Assembly: GCA_038380435.1 (NCBI GenBank)
Contig: JAWZYU010000017.1
Coordinates: 27,338,483 to 27,402,482, forward strand
Direction of reading: 5' to 3'
DNA length: 64,000 bases
Source: Ryuthela nishihirai
Lineage: Eukaryota; Arthropoda; Arachnida; Araneae; Heptathelidae
Below the pieces are notes generated by a model that saw only the letters and a program-made list of their open reading frames with translations, did no database searches and was not told the DNA's origin. Shown piece after piece: positions 51,359-62,951 of the stretch. The first letter of the stretch is position 1, and each line of letters begins with the position of its first letter. The translations under genes and the position numbers were made by a program.

Positions 51359-52670
51359 GAAAATTCATTCTGCGTCACAAGACTGTTCTCTATCTGAACT
51401 AGATTTATTTTCGGTACCTCCAACAAGTTCACAGGCAGAAAGAAGCAATTATGTATCCTACCTACCCTTAGCCTCTTTAGATGGTAATGCTCCTCTGGAA
51501 TTTGGTACAGTGGGAAGTGACGAATACATAGACCTTGCAAGATGCTATCTTCGATTGAAAGTCAGAATTACAAATGCTGCAGGAGCATCAATCACGGATG
51601 CTGATCTGGTCGCCCCTTCTAATAATTTCATACATAGTCTTTTTAGTCAGACGGATATTTACTTAAACGAACGTTTGGTTTCTGGGAGTCATACCTTGTA
51701 TCCCTACAGAAGTTATTTTGAGACTCTTTTGAATTATGGAACAGAAGCCTCGAAGAGTCTTCTGTTCGCTTGGTATTATCTTGTGCGCTATGGTATCCAG
51801 ATACAGCAGGACATTTTGAGACTAATACTAATGCCAACTCAGGATGGCAAACACGAAAATCAATGGCAGGATCCAACGCTGTTGAATTAATCTCGTGGAT
51901 ACATGGAGACATCTTTACTCAAGACAAATATTTGTTGAATCATGTTGACCTTAGGATCAGAATGACAAGAGCAAAACCCGAGTTTTGTCTCATGACGAGT
52001 GTGGACAGAGCCGAATTTAAGGTGAAGATTGAAGAAGCAGCATTTTACGTTCGAAAAGTCAAGGTGAACAATTCTGTACTCATTGCTCATGCTCAAATGT
52101 TACAGATACTTCGGCGAAATATCCATTACGAAGAATAGAGATGCGAAGTTATGCATTACCCCCAGGCATTACGGCAATAACAAATGATAATTTATTTTCT
52201 GGACAACTACCTAAACGATGCGTGGTAGGACTTGTTGAATCGGCTGCTCTGAACGGAAATTATCCTAAAAATCCTTACAACTTCAAGCATTACAACTTAA
52301 ACTTTTTAACACTCTATGTGGATTCCGATTCGTTCCGTCGCAGCCTTTAACACCAGATTTTGGAAACAATCACTACCTACGATCTTATCAGACACTTCTC
52401 GAAAGTTTAGATATATGGAAAGCTGATAAGGGTCTTCCATTTGGACGTGCCTCTTATTCCAAAGGATTCACATTGTATGGATTTGAGTTATCTCCAGAAG
52501 GAAAAGAGTGTTTTGATTATTTTAATGTGATAAAATCTAGAAATTGTAGATTAGAGCTCAAATTCGGAGCCGCTTTACCTCATGCAGTGAGTGTGATCTT
52601 CTATGCTGAGTTTGAAAATCTTCTTGAAATTACCCAAGACAGAAAAGTGTTATTTGATTATTCCGCATGA
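51351..52670 (+). pseudogene. Major capsid protein, several frameshifts
   Basis: Segments of the double jelly-roll capsid protein lie in different frames: 51351-about 51765 (SELDLFSVPPT, DEYIDLARCYLRL, FIHSLFSQTDIYLNE), about 51770-52115 (ELISWIHGDIF; AEFKVKIEEAAFYVRKV), about 52120-52335 (NLFSGQLPKRCVVGLVES) and about 52340-52670 (GFTLYGFELSPEGKE; VIFYAEFENLLEI). Three shifts near 51765, 52110 and 52335 explain this. The last bases overlap the protease ATG (ATGA). Confidence 0.85.
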
Positions 52671-53056
52671 TGGATGCATTACAGCTGAACAGAGTACTCA
52701 AAAGGGATCCCTATACATCTCCCTTTTTGCTAGGCGTGTTCGCAAGAGATCAATTACCTCGCATTGCTAAGAAACCGTGTATGTTTATATACAACACAGA
52801 TGTTTCTACTTCATCAGGAACACACTGGATCGCCGTTTACATGAATAACTATAGTGTGGAACATTTTGACCCTCTAGGACATCCTCCTACAGATATGGAA
52901 CCTTATTATATTGAAAATGGAATGAAACGGGTTATATATCCTTCTTATTATGTACAAGATCCTAAAGCTAACACCTGCGGACTTCACTGTCTGTATTTCT
53001 TATGTCAAAGGGCTAGAGGTGTGACTCTATCGAGGCTATTAGCAGATTATTATTAG
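52667..53056 (+). CDS. Adenain-like protease, C-terminus cut by an in-frame stop
   Basis: 129 residues. Catalytic His (THWIAVY), Asp (HFDPLG), Gln (VQDP) and Cys (NTCGLHCLYF) are all present. A TAG at 53054-53056 ends it about 20 residues earlier than the Polinton-1 enzyme; in-frame sequence beyond the stop (CNLDLNESLILL) still resembles the missing tail. The core might remain folded, but activity is doubtful. Confidence 0.8.
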   Translation: MMDALQLNRVLKRDPYTSPFLLGVFARDQLPRIAKKPCMFIYNTDVSTSSGTHWIAVYMNNYSVEHFDPLGHPPTDMEPYYIENGMKRVIYPSYYVQDPKANTCGLHCLYFLCQRARGVTLSRLLADYY

Positions 53057-53130
53057 TGTAATCTGGACTTGAACGAATCATTGATATTACTATTTAATCA
53101 GACTCTCAAGTATTAAATAGTCTTTTGCAA

Positions 53131-53723
53131 AATGGAATCTCCATGTACCGTTATTGTGGCAGGACCGACACAGTGTGGGAAATCTACATTTGTTTTAAAC
53201 TTGATACGTCATGTAAACAAAATGTTCAACCTGTACCCTCTGAAATAATATACTGTTATTCTCCATGGCAAGATGCGTTTGAACCCTACAAACACAGAGT
53301 GAATTTCATCAAAGGTTTCCCGTCTCTCCAATTTAGTCCAGAAAAACATACACTTCTTATTATGGATGACCTCATAGCAGAATCAGCGAATGATCAAAGA
53401 GTCGCAGATCTGTTTACGCGAGGTTCGCATCATTTGAATGTAACAGTGGTTTTAATCACTCAGAACTTATTTTTTCAAGGCAAGTGTTCAAGAAATATAT
53501 CTCTCAACTCGCAATATATCGTACTCTTCAAGAATCCTAGAGATAAGGGTCCATTATCTTATTTAGCAAGACAGATGTATCCGGGAGAAACCAAAGTTTT
53601 ACTAGATGCATATAAGCTAGCGACTTTCGATCCACGTTCATCGACTGTAGAGTGACAACAAACGATAGTGAAAGATTGCGATCAAGAATATTGACATTTG
53701 AAGCGCCAGAATATTATTTATAA
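53131..53723 (+). pseudogene. A32-like packaging ATPase, frameshifted twice
   Basis: The ATG at 53131 starts the frame with Walker A (GPTQCGKST). A shift near 53225-53240 moves the rest, including Walker B (TLLIMDD) and the VVLITQNLFF strand, to the frame open to 53655. A second shift near 53630 puts the C-terminal tail in another frame that ends at 53723, three bases before the next ATG. Confidence 0.85.
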
Positions 53724-53726
53724 GAG

Positions 53727-54050
53727 ATGAGAATTAAACATCACGGCTCATTCTTACATTATCTGCGTTCTGTATCACCGAAGAAAAGAGCAGATTTGCT
53801 CAAAAGTGCTACGGAGAAAGAGATATTAGCCATCTGTGAACTCTGTCATAATCTTTTGAAGAATAATATACCTTTGAAAGCTGAAACCTTGCGACGGTTA
53901 TCAAAACATAGATGTATGATACGAAAATTAGCTTCGAAAGAAATCAGTGTGAGAAGTAAGAAGAAATTAATTCGTCAAAAGGGGTCAGGATTTTTGTTCC
54001 CCCTATTAGCCGCGGCCCTCCCTCTATTAACAAGCATATTTTCAAAATGA
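53727..54050 (+). CDS. Conserved 107-residue Polinton protein (Polinton-2)
   Basis: 107 residues, intact and the same length as the Polinton-1 protein at 34162-34485. LCHNLLKNNIPL in the middle, a basic stretch, then GSGFLFPLLAAALPLLTSIF at the C-terminus. Overlaps the following gene by ATGA, as in Polinton-1. Function unknown. Confidence 0.7.
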   Translation: MRIKHHGSFLHYLRSVSPKKRADLLKSATEKEILAICELCHNLLKNNIPLKAETLRRLSKHRCMIRKLASKEISVRSKKKLIRQKGSGFLFPLLAAALPLLTSIFSK

Positions 54051-54484
54051 CATTTGCTGGAAGACCAATTGAAAAGGCTTCTATTAAGCGTAAACTATCA
54101 TATCTCGATAGTGAAATGAAAAAAATTTTGGAATCCGACGAAAATGCAGAAAAAAAAGCTGGCGATTTTTTGTTAACCTTACGAAAATATTTGGAATTTG
54201 GTCGACAGAATGAAGTACCAGATGAATTTATATTTAAAAAGACATTGTCTGAACACGATATCCTGGATATGATTCCTAAATATTATCAACAAAAGGTTCG
54301 TGATCGCCTGAAAGACCTTCCCGATTATGTGAAGTGGGATGATAGGGGACGTCTGATTCATGAAAATAGACCCATAGGACAGAGTCATATTGTCGATTTA
54401 GTATTGGATAGCGTTAAAAGAAAAAAGAAGAATCTTCCCGGATCCCAAGAATTTAAAACTCAGCTGAATTGGGAATCTTTCTAA
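54047..54484 (+). CDS. Conserved coiled-coil-like protein (Polinton-2)
   Basis: 145 residues, intact. LDSEMKKILES is identical to the Polinton-1 protein at 34482-34766. The copy here has an additional middle/C-terminal region (HDILDMIPKYYQQKVRDRL; WDDRGRLI) that Polinton-1 lacks, so the Polinton-1 gene has probably lost it. Function unknown. Confidence 0.65.
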   Translation: MTFAGRPIEKASIKRKLSYLDSEMKKILESDENAEKKAGDFLLTLRKYLEFGRQNEVPDEFIFKKTLSEHDILDMIPKYYQQKVRDRLKDLPDYVKWDDRGRLIHENRPIGQSHIVDLVLDSVKRKKKNLPGSQEFKTQLNWESF

Positions 54485-55149
54485 TATGTAATCCTTGTCG
54501 TTATGTAATCCTTCTCATTATGTAATCAGATATATAAAATAAAAACTATTTTAATAAAACTGTATGCTTTTAGTTTTTTAATCTGCTACAAAGAACACTT
54601 TTTAAGACGTTAACGGAACATCCGCTACAGATCGCGTGCCTGAGGGGTTTACGAAAACACCTGGCAGGAAACACCTGACAGTCACTATACATGTCTAAGA
54701 TGCTAGAGTGTAATGCAAAGATTCTTATTATCTTGAGACAACCAATCAGCTTTTAGACACCGTATTCCCATACTTACAACGCGAGTTTTCTCAGTTAGCA
54801 ATATGATGTCTGCGTGGTGATCTTGTAGGCTGCTCTTCGGAGGATTCTGAGACTACAACTCGTCCTTCATATTCTCCCTCGCCGAAACGAAGGAGATTAT
54901 TAATGAGAATCAAGGTATGTGGATTTTATATTGATGAGATTTATGTATGTTTTGCGAATTCATCACTCCATAGTCTTTAAAAAAATTTTATTTACAATCT
55001 GTATAACATAGGATATTTACAATCATATCTTTTTTGTATGAGCTAAGTTACATCATTCGAGATATCATTTTTTTCGAGGTATGTTATATTATTTGCAATA
55101 CATAAGGATATCATTTTACAATCATTTTTGGTACTTTCAGAGATAATAT
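54485..55149. other. Spacer between converging Polinton-2 gene blocks
   Basis: Contains AATAAAA motifs near 54537 and 54555 (likely polyadenylation of the rightward block) and a short GTAATCCTT repeat. No gene is seen. Confidence 0.5.
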
Positions 55150-58100
55150 TCACTCTTTAAATCCATACGGATAAGTGATACTTTTACCTTGTTTAAACAC
55201 ACGTTTATTAAAATTAAAAGTTAATTTTTTCCTTATAGGACAATTTCTAATGGTAGCATCGTACTTGTTTAATTTTACATTGAAAGGTATATCGAATGTT
55301 GCAGGAGGACCACCACTAATTAAACTTTTTAGTAGATCCGAGTTATACTTCTCTCTATTTTTCACACTCAGTTTAAAACCTTTTGCTTTTGAAATCACAT
55401 GATTATTTGTTAAATATAGAATATAATTTTTAGGAGCTAGCGAAATAAAGCTTTTTATGCTTACATCAGGTCCCCACTGATCTAGAATTTCATCCTTAAA
55501 TTCTCCTAAATAGTTTCCGCTTTTTGGCTCATAGTTATCGTCAGGAGATGTTGTAAATATTGCGCTATCTGTATCCATATATAAAACTCGTTTCCCTAGT
55601 TTGGATATGAAGTCATACAAAATTAATCTGGCCTGAGCGGTAATGAACGAGGCAATGACAACGTTTCCCTTTTCACTTGTCGGAACAAAATTCTCTGTCG
55701 GTTTGTATGACACTAATAACTGTTCGTCATTTACCGCGTGAATATCAGTAAGAATTTTTGATCATTTGCTATTTCTAATAATTTAAGCGGACTATTGATG
55801 AGTGTTGATGATGATCTAGATAAATCTTCGCACATTTTCCCATATAGACAATTAAGACACATTTTACATGTGGAACGTCTGGTATTTTTTTTGTATATCC
55901 TTAGGATTTATTCTAATTCCTTCTACTTCGAAAAATTTTTGACAAAATTCGTCTTTTTGGAGATCGGAAGTTATATTTGGGGGGAACCCTGAATATTTCT
56001 GCTTCCCTTCGAGAAATGTGTCGATATATTTACCGAATAATCCGGGGTTCTGTACATCATAAACGATTTTTTCAGTATAATGCCAGACATCATATATTTT
56101 AAGTAATCGATATCCTTCTTGCATAGCTCTATACAACTCTAGAGAAACATATGATCCAGTCAGTGCTCTTTGACTTTCTGAATGTGTGCAGAGGTCTGTT
56201 TGTGCCAACTCTGCACAAGTCGAACATAGAGGAAAAATAAGTTTTTGTCTCCATCGATAGGGTAGTGTAGGATGAAAACAATTTTGTGGTGGGAGTATGG
56301 TACAGTGTATTATTCCGAAATATGCGTCTTGACTATAATCGTGATTTTCTGTTATTCTGACTGGGTGTCTAACAGGAAATATACCACGTTTACACGTGTA
56401 TGGATAAAGAGAACAAACATGCAGTTCTCTTCTGTCGTGTCGCATGAGAGAGAAATTGTTTCACACCGTCCGCCATAAAGAAACGATCTGACAGATATTT
56501 TTTTAATCTCTTCAGTATTCTGGTAAATCCTTGCAGCTAGAGGGGTAATTTTTATGAAATGATCGAATTCGTGTTCCCAAATAACACGTATTGTATGGTC
56601 TGGCATTAACTGTTTGATAACTCGTTCTCTATCTAATGTTTGCAAATATGTTTTACCCATGGGAGATTTTGTAAAGGGGTTAATTGTAGAAGGATTATAG
56701 CATGATGCACATCCGTGCCAAACACATCCATGATAGCGTAATATTATCTTTTTATCTTTGCATAATCCATCTACATAGTAGTTGCCTACTTTTGCTTCCC
56801 CTTCAGGTGAACGTGTTGTCTGTAGAGTGAGATTTTCACTCTCTGCAACATAGACCAGCCACGCTAATGCTTTTCTACTCTGTCTACTTGTAGTGGCAGA
56901 ATATCCATTTGCAGGATAGACTCCGATGGTATCGGCAGGCATATACTTTTTTCTATAAACTGCTAAACAGGCTGATGCGAGAGTAATTTTTGTGAAAGGG
57001 TCAACGGATGTCATTTGCATAAACTCATCTCTAAATTTTTCGCATCCTACCCGTAAAACGTGTACGTCAGAACGACAGTATGCTTCCATCTCGGATTTTA
57101 AATCCCAGTGAAAATGAAGCACACTATCATACCATTGGTGGAAGTCTAAGGATTCAGAAGGAGACATATGTTCTGCATGAAAATATTTTTTTTCTGGTAT
57201 AGCTCCTTGATAATTCAGATTATCCAGTTTGCAGAATGCATGAGGGAAAAATCCTTTTTTAACCTCAGTAATTCCAAAAGTTTTAGGAAAATTCCTAAGT
57301 GCTGTAGGAATGAAACTAAGGGAATCAATAAATCTAATTTTCAGCCCTGGCAAATTTAGCAATAAAATTTTGTTATCATTAAATATGATTTCAGGTTTTA
57401 AATACTTTGAATAAAGAAAATTTAAGATAGGGTACGAATCGAATGCTCTAGAATTATGTGCTAACAAAGTAACATTTTTAAATTTTTGCTTACCATTTTC
57501 TTCTGAAAGTAACCAATCCATAAAAAGTGGCACTGTATCAAACTTCTCATATTCCCACTGACCTTCTGAATTTTGATATGTTACTATACAGATTATAGGA
57601 ATTAAAGTCCGTCAGACATTTCAACAGTTTCTAGGTCAAAGTGCATGCGGTGTAGACATACATCTTCATTAATGATCTTAACACAACCTAATTCAGTTTT
57701 AGAACACTCGTGGGGCTTGTTGATAGGGTAAACATCTCCACATTCTAAACATCTATGTGATGACGAGCAAGCTACTGACAGCAGGTGAGCACTAAAGCAG
57801 GAAGATCCTCGGCAGTACTTTTTGCATAAATCGCAAAAAATATTTGATCCACGTTTACTGCAGGTCTTAGTATTGCATACTCGGCACATATTGAAACAAA
57901 AGTGAGGAAGATGATAGATTGCTTTTAAGCAGGTATTACAAAACTTTTCAGCTCGAAAATAGCCAGTAGGATTCGTGATGACGTCATAATGATTGTTATG
58001 AAAGAGTAAATATAGAGTGTTCGGAGCTTCTTCTTTTCCACAAAAGATGATTTGAAAGTTGTCCAATGCCGAAAACACAATAATGCGATAATCTGGGTAG

Positions 58101-58732
58101 AGATATCGTTGGAATACATTTAATTCAGATATGCCGCACGGCCCCTGCGGTACGTTTGCATTTCTATGTAATTCTTCAGCTTGAGACTTTTGTAAGGGAG
58201 ATTGCGGTTTGCGTATACTGTCATACGATTTGAGATCAAGTTTTAATTGCTTTTTAAGCGAATGCGCTCTTGCGATTACAATACTTCTTGCTAAACACAT
58301 CTGATCGTCGTTGCGAACAGTGATGATTGTCCTTTTAGATAAGTTGTATGCATTCAGGTCAGCTATAGGTCTCCTGCGCGGACCCGGGGTTCTTGCTCCA
58401 CCATGTCGTTCGAGATTGATTGCAGCAAAGTCCATATAAATAGTTTCATCTGTACCAATCGATTCATTAGATTGAAAAAGGTTTTCGACTGTTTTCATGA
58501 ACTTGTTAACAGTAATAGCTTCTCTTCTAACAAGTGGAAGGTTAATGGCATTTTTTATATTTTTTCGAACACAGAGTCTGACGTGAGAAAAATCATTTGA
58601 AGGAATTAAATCGTTTAAAATATTATGCTGAACTTCTGTTAATTTTGACAAAAAGTCTAATGGGCTCACAGACTCAAAATTTTTTAGTCGGATGGTATGC
58701 GAGGTGAATTCAGCATTATACTTTTTGAATGA
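55150..58732 (-). pseudogene. Protein-primed family B DNA polymerase, multiply frameshifted
   Basis: From N to C: the OTU-like pair DDQMCLARS and NHYDVIT, Cys-rich clusters and Exo I (FDLETV) are in the frame 58669-57602. Exo II (LAHNSRAFDS), Exo III (YCRSDVHVL) and HGCVWHGCASC are in 57533-56400. Motif A is damaged near 56410. The 56445-55864 frame holds the thumb-side region, motif B is lost in broken sequence near 55860-55720, and motif C (YMDTDSAIF) is in 55713-55150. At least four breaks. The N-terminal frame extends upstream of the GTG at 58669 by homology to Polinton-1, up to an A-run near 58722-58726. Confidence 0.9.
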
Positions 58733-59301
58733 AATTTTGAAGATGAAAGAATTACATAGGATGGTATATCAGACGATGCATCGTTTTGAAGGTTCTCTGT
58801 TGTAGTAGGAACGATCGTAGACGATGAAGGAATAGCAAGAGGACTCGATGATCGGGTGGCAGCTCCGTTTCCATTGTATTTGACAATTCTTTCAGCTGCC
58901 AAAAGTTTGCGGCGCTTCCAACGATTCAGACTGGAATCCTGTCTCGATATGGCATTAGTTGAAACGTTTTCCTCTGCTATGCGTGTAGGAGATGATGGGA
59001 TGTTGTTTTCAGGTCCTCCTACAGCGATACAGCAATGATATTCAGCAAGTCTTTTAGTTGCAAGGCGAGTTCTTCTCTTCCAGCGTTTCACACTAGTTGA
59101 TGTGTCGTTTCCCTCTGTTGTTACAATCGGAGGAGGCGGTGTTGCGGCGTTTTCAGACTCTTCTCTGTCGTTGCAAGCATTCTCGAAAGGCCCTGGATTC
59201 GACACAGTAGCAGGAGACGAGAGAATGACATTTAATTCCTCCTGAACTCTAGCCAACAATACTAAACGCTCATCGACTGACAACTGGTCTTCATCAGCCA
59301 T
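58684..59301 (-). CDS. N-terminal part of the Polinton-2 polymerase unit (205-residue frame)
   Basis: Begins at the ATG at 59301, just below a TATA box. Acidic start (MADEDQLSVDERL), Ser/Thr/Pro-rich linkers, and two related basic blocks RWKRRTRLATKRLAEY and RWKRRKLLAAERIVKY. The frame ends a few codons past an A-run (58722-58726) at which the polymerase frame takes over with sequence homologous to Polinton-1. So this is most likely the polymerase N-terminus, split off by a one-base loss. It is unspliced, unlike the equivalent part of Polinton-1. Alternative: a separate terminal-protein-like gene. Confidence 0.6.
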   Translation of the reverse strand: MADEDQLSVDERLVLLARVQEELNVILSSPATVSNPGPFENACNDREESENAATPPPPIVTTEGNDTSTSVKRWKRRTRLATKRLAEYHCCIAVGGPENNIPSSPTRIAEENVSTNAISRQDSSLNRWKRRKLLAAERIVKYNGNGAATRSSSPLAIPSSSTIVPTTTENLQNDASSDIPSYVILSSSKFHSKSIMLNSPRIPSD

Positions 59302-59333
59302 TTTTGCAGTATATCCCTCTGAATTTAGGAGGG

Positions 59334-59343
59334 TTTATATATA
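59334..59343 (-). promoter_or_regulatory. TATA box of the Polinton-2 polymerase unit
   Basis: TATATATAAA on the minus strand, about 35 nt upstream of the ATG at 59301, implying a very short leader. Confidence 0.55.
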
Positions 59344-59839
59344 CGAAAAATAATGATATTTCCGTTAAGGAGATCCTTTCACAGTTCGTACCAACAAAAA
59401 GGTCAACGAATTTCCTTTCGTGTTGGAGGAAAGTAAGCAAATGAACTCTTTCAGTGAAATGTTATAATATTAAATACTTAGTTTTCAGATTGATAATTCT
59501 TCTCTCGCATAAGGAGAGGAAGTTTATTATTATCGACGGAGAGCAAAGTCTGCTATTATCATCACATTATGTGACAGCAAACTCAGGAAGTTGTTTCACA
59601 GAAGCATTGTTAGCTCTTGCGAGGATGGGGAAATTTCGTCTTTCGTGAGTCTGGAAATAAAGCCTCCAACGCAAAACTAACGGATACTGTTGATTATCTC
59701 TTTGTAGCAACACATCTGGTGATTTGAAAAGCGAGGGAGAACTCCGTCCGACGTCAACAGCTGTTCTTCATACGTTTTTTCAGTAAGTCAGCATTATCTG
59801 CTTGGTCTAGATGTTCTTTACATAATGGTTTTTTCAATA
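59344..59839. other. Polinton-2 right non-coding region
   Basis: No conserved gene. The 64-residue plus-strand frame at 59454 has no family features. The part from about 59760 is a diverged partial copy of the 163-bp terminal unit (ACAGCTGTTCTTCATACG; CAATACGTAGGAGGAAAC). Confidence 0.5.
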
Positions 59840-60688
59840 CGTAGGAGGAAACTCACCCACCTGGGAAAGGTCAACAACATCCACTAGGGGGAGGGCTTCA
59901 TAATTTTTTATACCTCTTCACACACAATAAGTCGGACATCCAGAGGAAACTAAGGCTGCTAGGGAGGGCAACAGCTGTTTTTTACACGCTTTATCTGTAT
60001 TCAATACGTAGGAGAAACTCACCTGGGAAAGGTCAACAACATCCAGTAGGGGGAGGGCTTCATAATTTTTTATACCTCTTCACACACAATAAGTCGGACA
60101 TCCAGAGGAAACTAAGGCTGCTAGGGAGGGCAACAGCTGTTTTTCACACGCATTATCTGTATTCAATACGTAGGAGGAAACTCATCTGGGAAAGGTCATC
60201 AACATCCACTAGGGGGAGGGCTTCATAATTTTTTATACCTCTTCACACACAATAAGTCGGACATCCAGAGGAAACTAAGGCTGCTAGGGAGGGCAACAGC
60301 TGTTTTTCACACGTATTATCTGTATTCAATACGTAGGAGGAAACTCATCTGGGAAAGGTCATCAACATCCACTAGGGGGAGGGCTTCATAATTTTTTATA
60401 CCTCTTCACACACAATAAGTCGGACATCCAGAGGAAACTAAGGCTGCTAGGGAGGGCAACAGCTGTTTTTCACACGCATTATCTGTATTCAATATGTAGG
60501 AGGAAACTCACCTGGGAAAGGTCATCAACATACACTAGGGGGAGGGCTTCATAATTTTTTATACCTCTTCACACACAATAAGTCAGACATCCAGAGGAAA
60601 CTCCCCCATCCAATCACGAAAGGGTTATAACAGCTGGGAAACACCTGTCCATGGCCGCCATCTTTCCTCTAGTCACGGCTTCACTTCT
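59840..60688 (-). repeat. Polinton-2 right terminal inverted repeat with five 163-bp units
   Basis: The inverted counterpart of 45648-46053, but with five tandem units (marker GTCGGACATCC or GTCAGACATCC at 59931, 60093, 60256, 60419 and 60582; spacing 162-163 bp) against two at the left. Each unit contains CATAATTTTTTATACCTC, i.e. TATAAAAA on the minus strand. The outer unique end runs 60600-60688. Confidence 0.92.
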
Positions 60689-60694
60689 TACGTA
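60689..60694. repeat. Target site duplication TACGTA (Polinton-2, right)
   Basis: Identical to 45642-45647. Confidence 0.88.
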
Positions 60695-61259
60695 TCTGAA
60701 GCCTGTGTTCGAGATGAATGCCGAAATGTTTGGTTTTCATCAAATATTTTGGCATTCAAATTAGTTTTGCTAACAGGTAGCCTCACTAACAATACCCTGG
60801 AAATATTGCCTTAGCTGATGTATGAATATCCCAATTCAGTGTACGAAAGCCGGTTCATATGTAAAAGAATGATTAATTACTATTAGGTACACTTGGCATA
60901 GTACTTGAAACTTTACTCGTGATTATTAACATTTTACTCGTGATTATTAACATGCCACCTAAATATTGACTTGCAACAAAGCAAAGTCGACTTTTTAAAG
61001 ACACTAGAATATAATTGAAAAGGATAATTTAGTAGTTACGAAATATTCTCGCATCCCCTTGACAAGCTACTCGTACCCACTGGAGGTATGCGTACCCCAG
61101 GTTGGGAGCCCCTGTTCTTGTTATTGTAATCGAGTGAATTACACAGAGTGCTGCTAATTATTTTCTGGGATAGATGCATTTTGAATAAATTCTTTTGTGT
61201 TAAATTCTGTATTCTATTTGCTGTAAATGGATAAAAGATTAACTTTTGATAACCTTTAG
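60695..61259. other. AT-rich flank with a hAT-like end
   Basis: CATCCCCTTGACAAG, then GTATGCGTACCCCAGGTTGG and GAGCCCCTG at about 61050-61114 look like the terminal part of a hAT-like element of the same GTACCCC type as 45512. No gene is seen. Confidence 0.4.
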
Positions 61260-61738
61260 TGCAGTTCGTAATTTTAAATCATTTCTTTACCCACCCTGCT
61301 GTAAGTCACTCACCGAATACAGCACAGGCTACAGTGAGCCTCAGAGGTCACACTGCTAGATACAGACAAAGCTTAAACGAGCTGAAGACAAAACAGCCTA
61401 ACATCCGGACAGCCTCGTGGTCTGCACACAAGTCTCAGTTTGAGGTCACGCGTCCTTTGGGGATGTTAGGGTGTCTCAGCCAATAGAGTATGGACACGAC
61501 CGCCGTGCCAGATTGGCTCTTGTCGTCTTTCATCATATTGCTCTCAAAACTGGATCTGCCACCGGCGCTCTGTTGCCAGGCAGGAAGGCACTGCCGCCAA
61601 AATGGCGATTCTGGTCCTCACTCCTTCTGCCGAGTCCCTACACGCCTCCACTTCTTTAAGAAATTCCAGGCAGACGTCCCCTACCTCAATTTCTAAATCA
61701 GTCACTCATAGACTCGAACCCGTCCCTCGAGAATGACA
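61260..61738 (-). repeat. Possible LTR of the right-edge retrotransposon
   Basis: A 479-bp block with TG...CA boundaries (plus strand TGCAGTTCG at 61260 and GAATGACA at 61738), more GC-rich than its left flank and lying downstream of the leftward pol remnant. No second LTR is inside the window and no purine tract is obvious, so this is tentative. Confidence 0.3.
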
Positions 61739-62951
61739 GTCATAGTTCATGGAACTGCAGGGTTCACACAAATTTTCACACAATGAAAGTTTGTAGTGAA
61801 CAAATAATTGAAGACATATATCACAAAGTCACCGATGACCACGGAAGTCCTCCTTTTTTTAATGAGGGCCCAGAAGAATCACACTTTGCATCAATCTGGT
61901 TGCCACACAGTTCATAAGATATTCACGCACAACACAGACATATCCAAGTCAATAGGTTTACCAAATTGTTCACACCAAATTGTTGATACAGTTATGGCAC
62001 CAAAGTTTGTGACGAAGTTCATACTTGGATGCCATGCCCAACACCGAAGGTAAACATTCAGACACGTGATCTTCGCTGTACACTAGTAGGAGTTCGTTGC
62101 CTTGGGGGACTACGGATCAACCCCAGTTCATCTAGTCGTCGATGCCCCACCATCACCCTAGCCTGTGTCTTCCCCATTACTCTGCCTCAGAGATTATCCT
62201 CCAACCTGGAAAGAGCAGAAGCATTCCCTGGTGCACAATCTCCTTCCTTGTGCCGGGAGCGTCTCCAAGTTCCTGTATGTGCGCTGCACAGCCAATTGTT
62301 GCCACCGCCAAGAGTCACAATTGAGAAACCATCCAAGCAAGCCGAGGACTCTTCCGCGAGCTGCCGACCAGTGTGCGCCCTGCTGACATTGGCCAGCTTC
62401 GCACCACTTGCTGTCACATTTCTGTACAGTCAGAAGCACTGCTTCGGATAATGTGGTTCGCGCACTATTGCATCGCATCGCTCTCCCCTCGCTTTCTGCC
62501 TTGAAACATCGTTTCTTAACATTGGTAACAAAATCTGCATCTTGGCTGCATTCTTTTTCGGTTGCATGCTGTACAGCTGGCACCAATTCGAAACTCTCTC
62601 GCTTAGCTTCCACCCCCGCTGCAGGACTCAGTACCGCTAATCTACCAGGTGGGGCACAACCCTTTTTATCTGCCATGTAATGCCACCTCTCCTGAGCACA
62701 GTACCAATAAATCGCTCCTCCACGTCATGAGTCTTTGCAAGAATCGTCTCCGTTCGGGAGGTTAGCACTGAAGATCACTTTAGCTTACTGGCATGGCCCT
62801 TCCCATCCAGTCTAGCTTCTTCCCTTCTCAGTGCTGACGGACGATAAAGTTCAGAGCCTCTGCACCCAATGGCTCGGATCACAGGAAACAGCTTCTCACC
62901 AGATCTCCCTGTCGCCTTATCGTCCAATGACTCACATTGTGCGGAAGAATC
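61739..62951 (-). other. Degenerate interior of the right-edge retrotransposon
   Basis: Overlapping low-confidence frames on both strands, the longest a 160-codon minus-strand frame at 62194-62676 with no motif I recognise. No reverse transcriptase or RNase H motif is visible. Confidence 0.4.

Larger units (their letters stand above)
45648..60688. mobile_element. Polinton-2 (Maverick), about 15.0 kb, decayed
   Basis: Ends AGTAGTGAAGCCGTGAC (left) and, reversed, AGAAGTGAAGCCGTGAC (right). TACGTA flanks both sides. Gene order matches Polinton-1, but proteins are clearly diverged and the DNA is more AT-rich, so it is a different family rather than a recent copy. At least a dozen frameshifts interrupt exonuclease-like, integrase, capsid, ATPase and polymerase genes. 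Several small genes are still open. Confidence 0.95.

Noticed and set aside
62194..62676. 160-codon minus-strand frame as a gene
   Set aside because: No domain motif, overlapping frames of similar length on the other strand, and location within a decayed retrotransposon.
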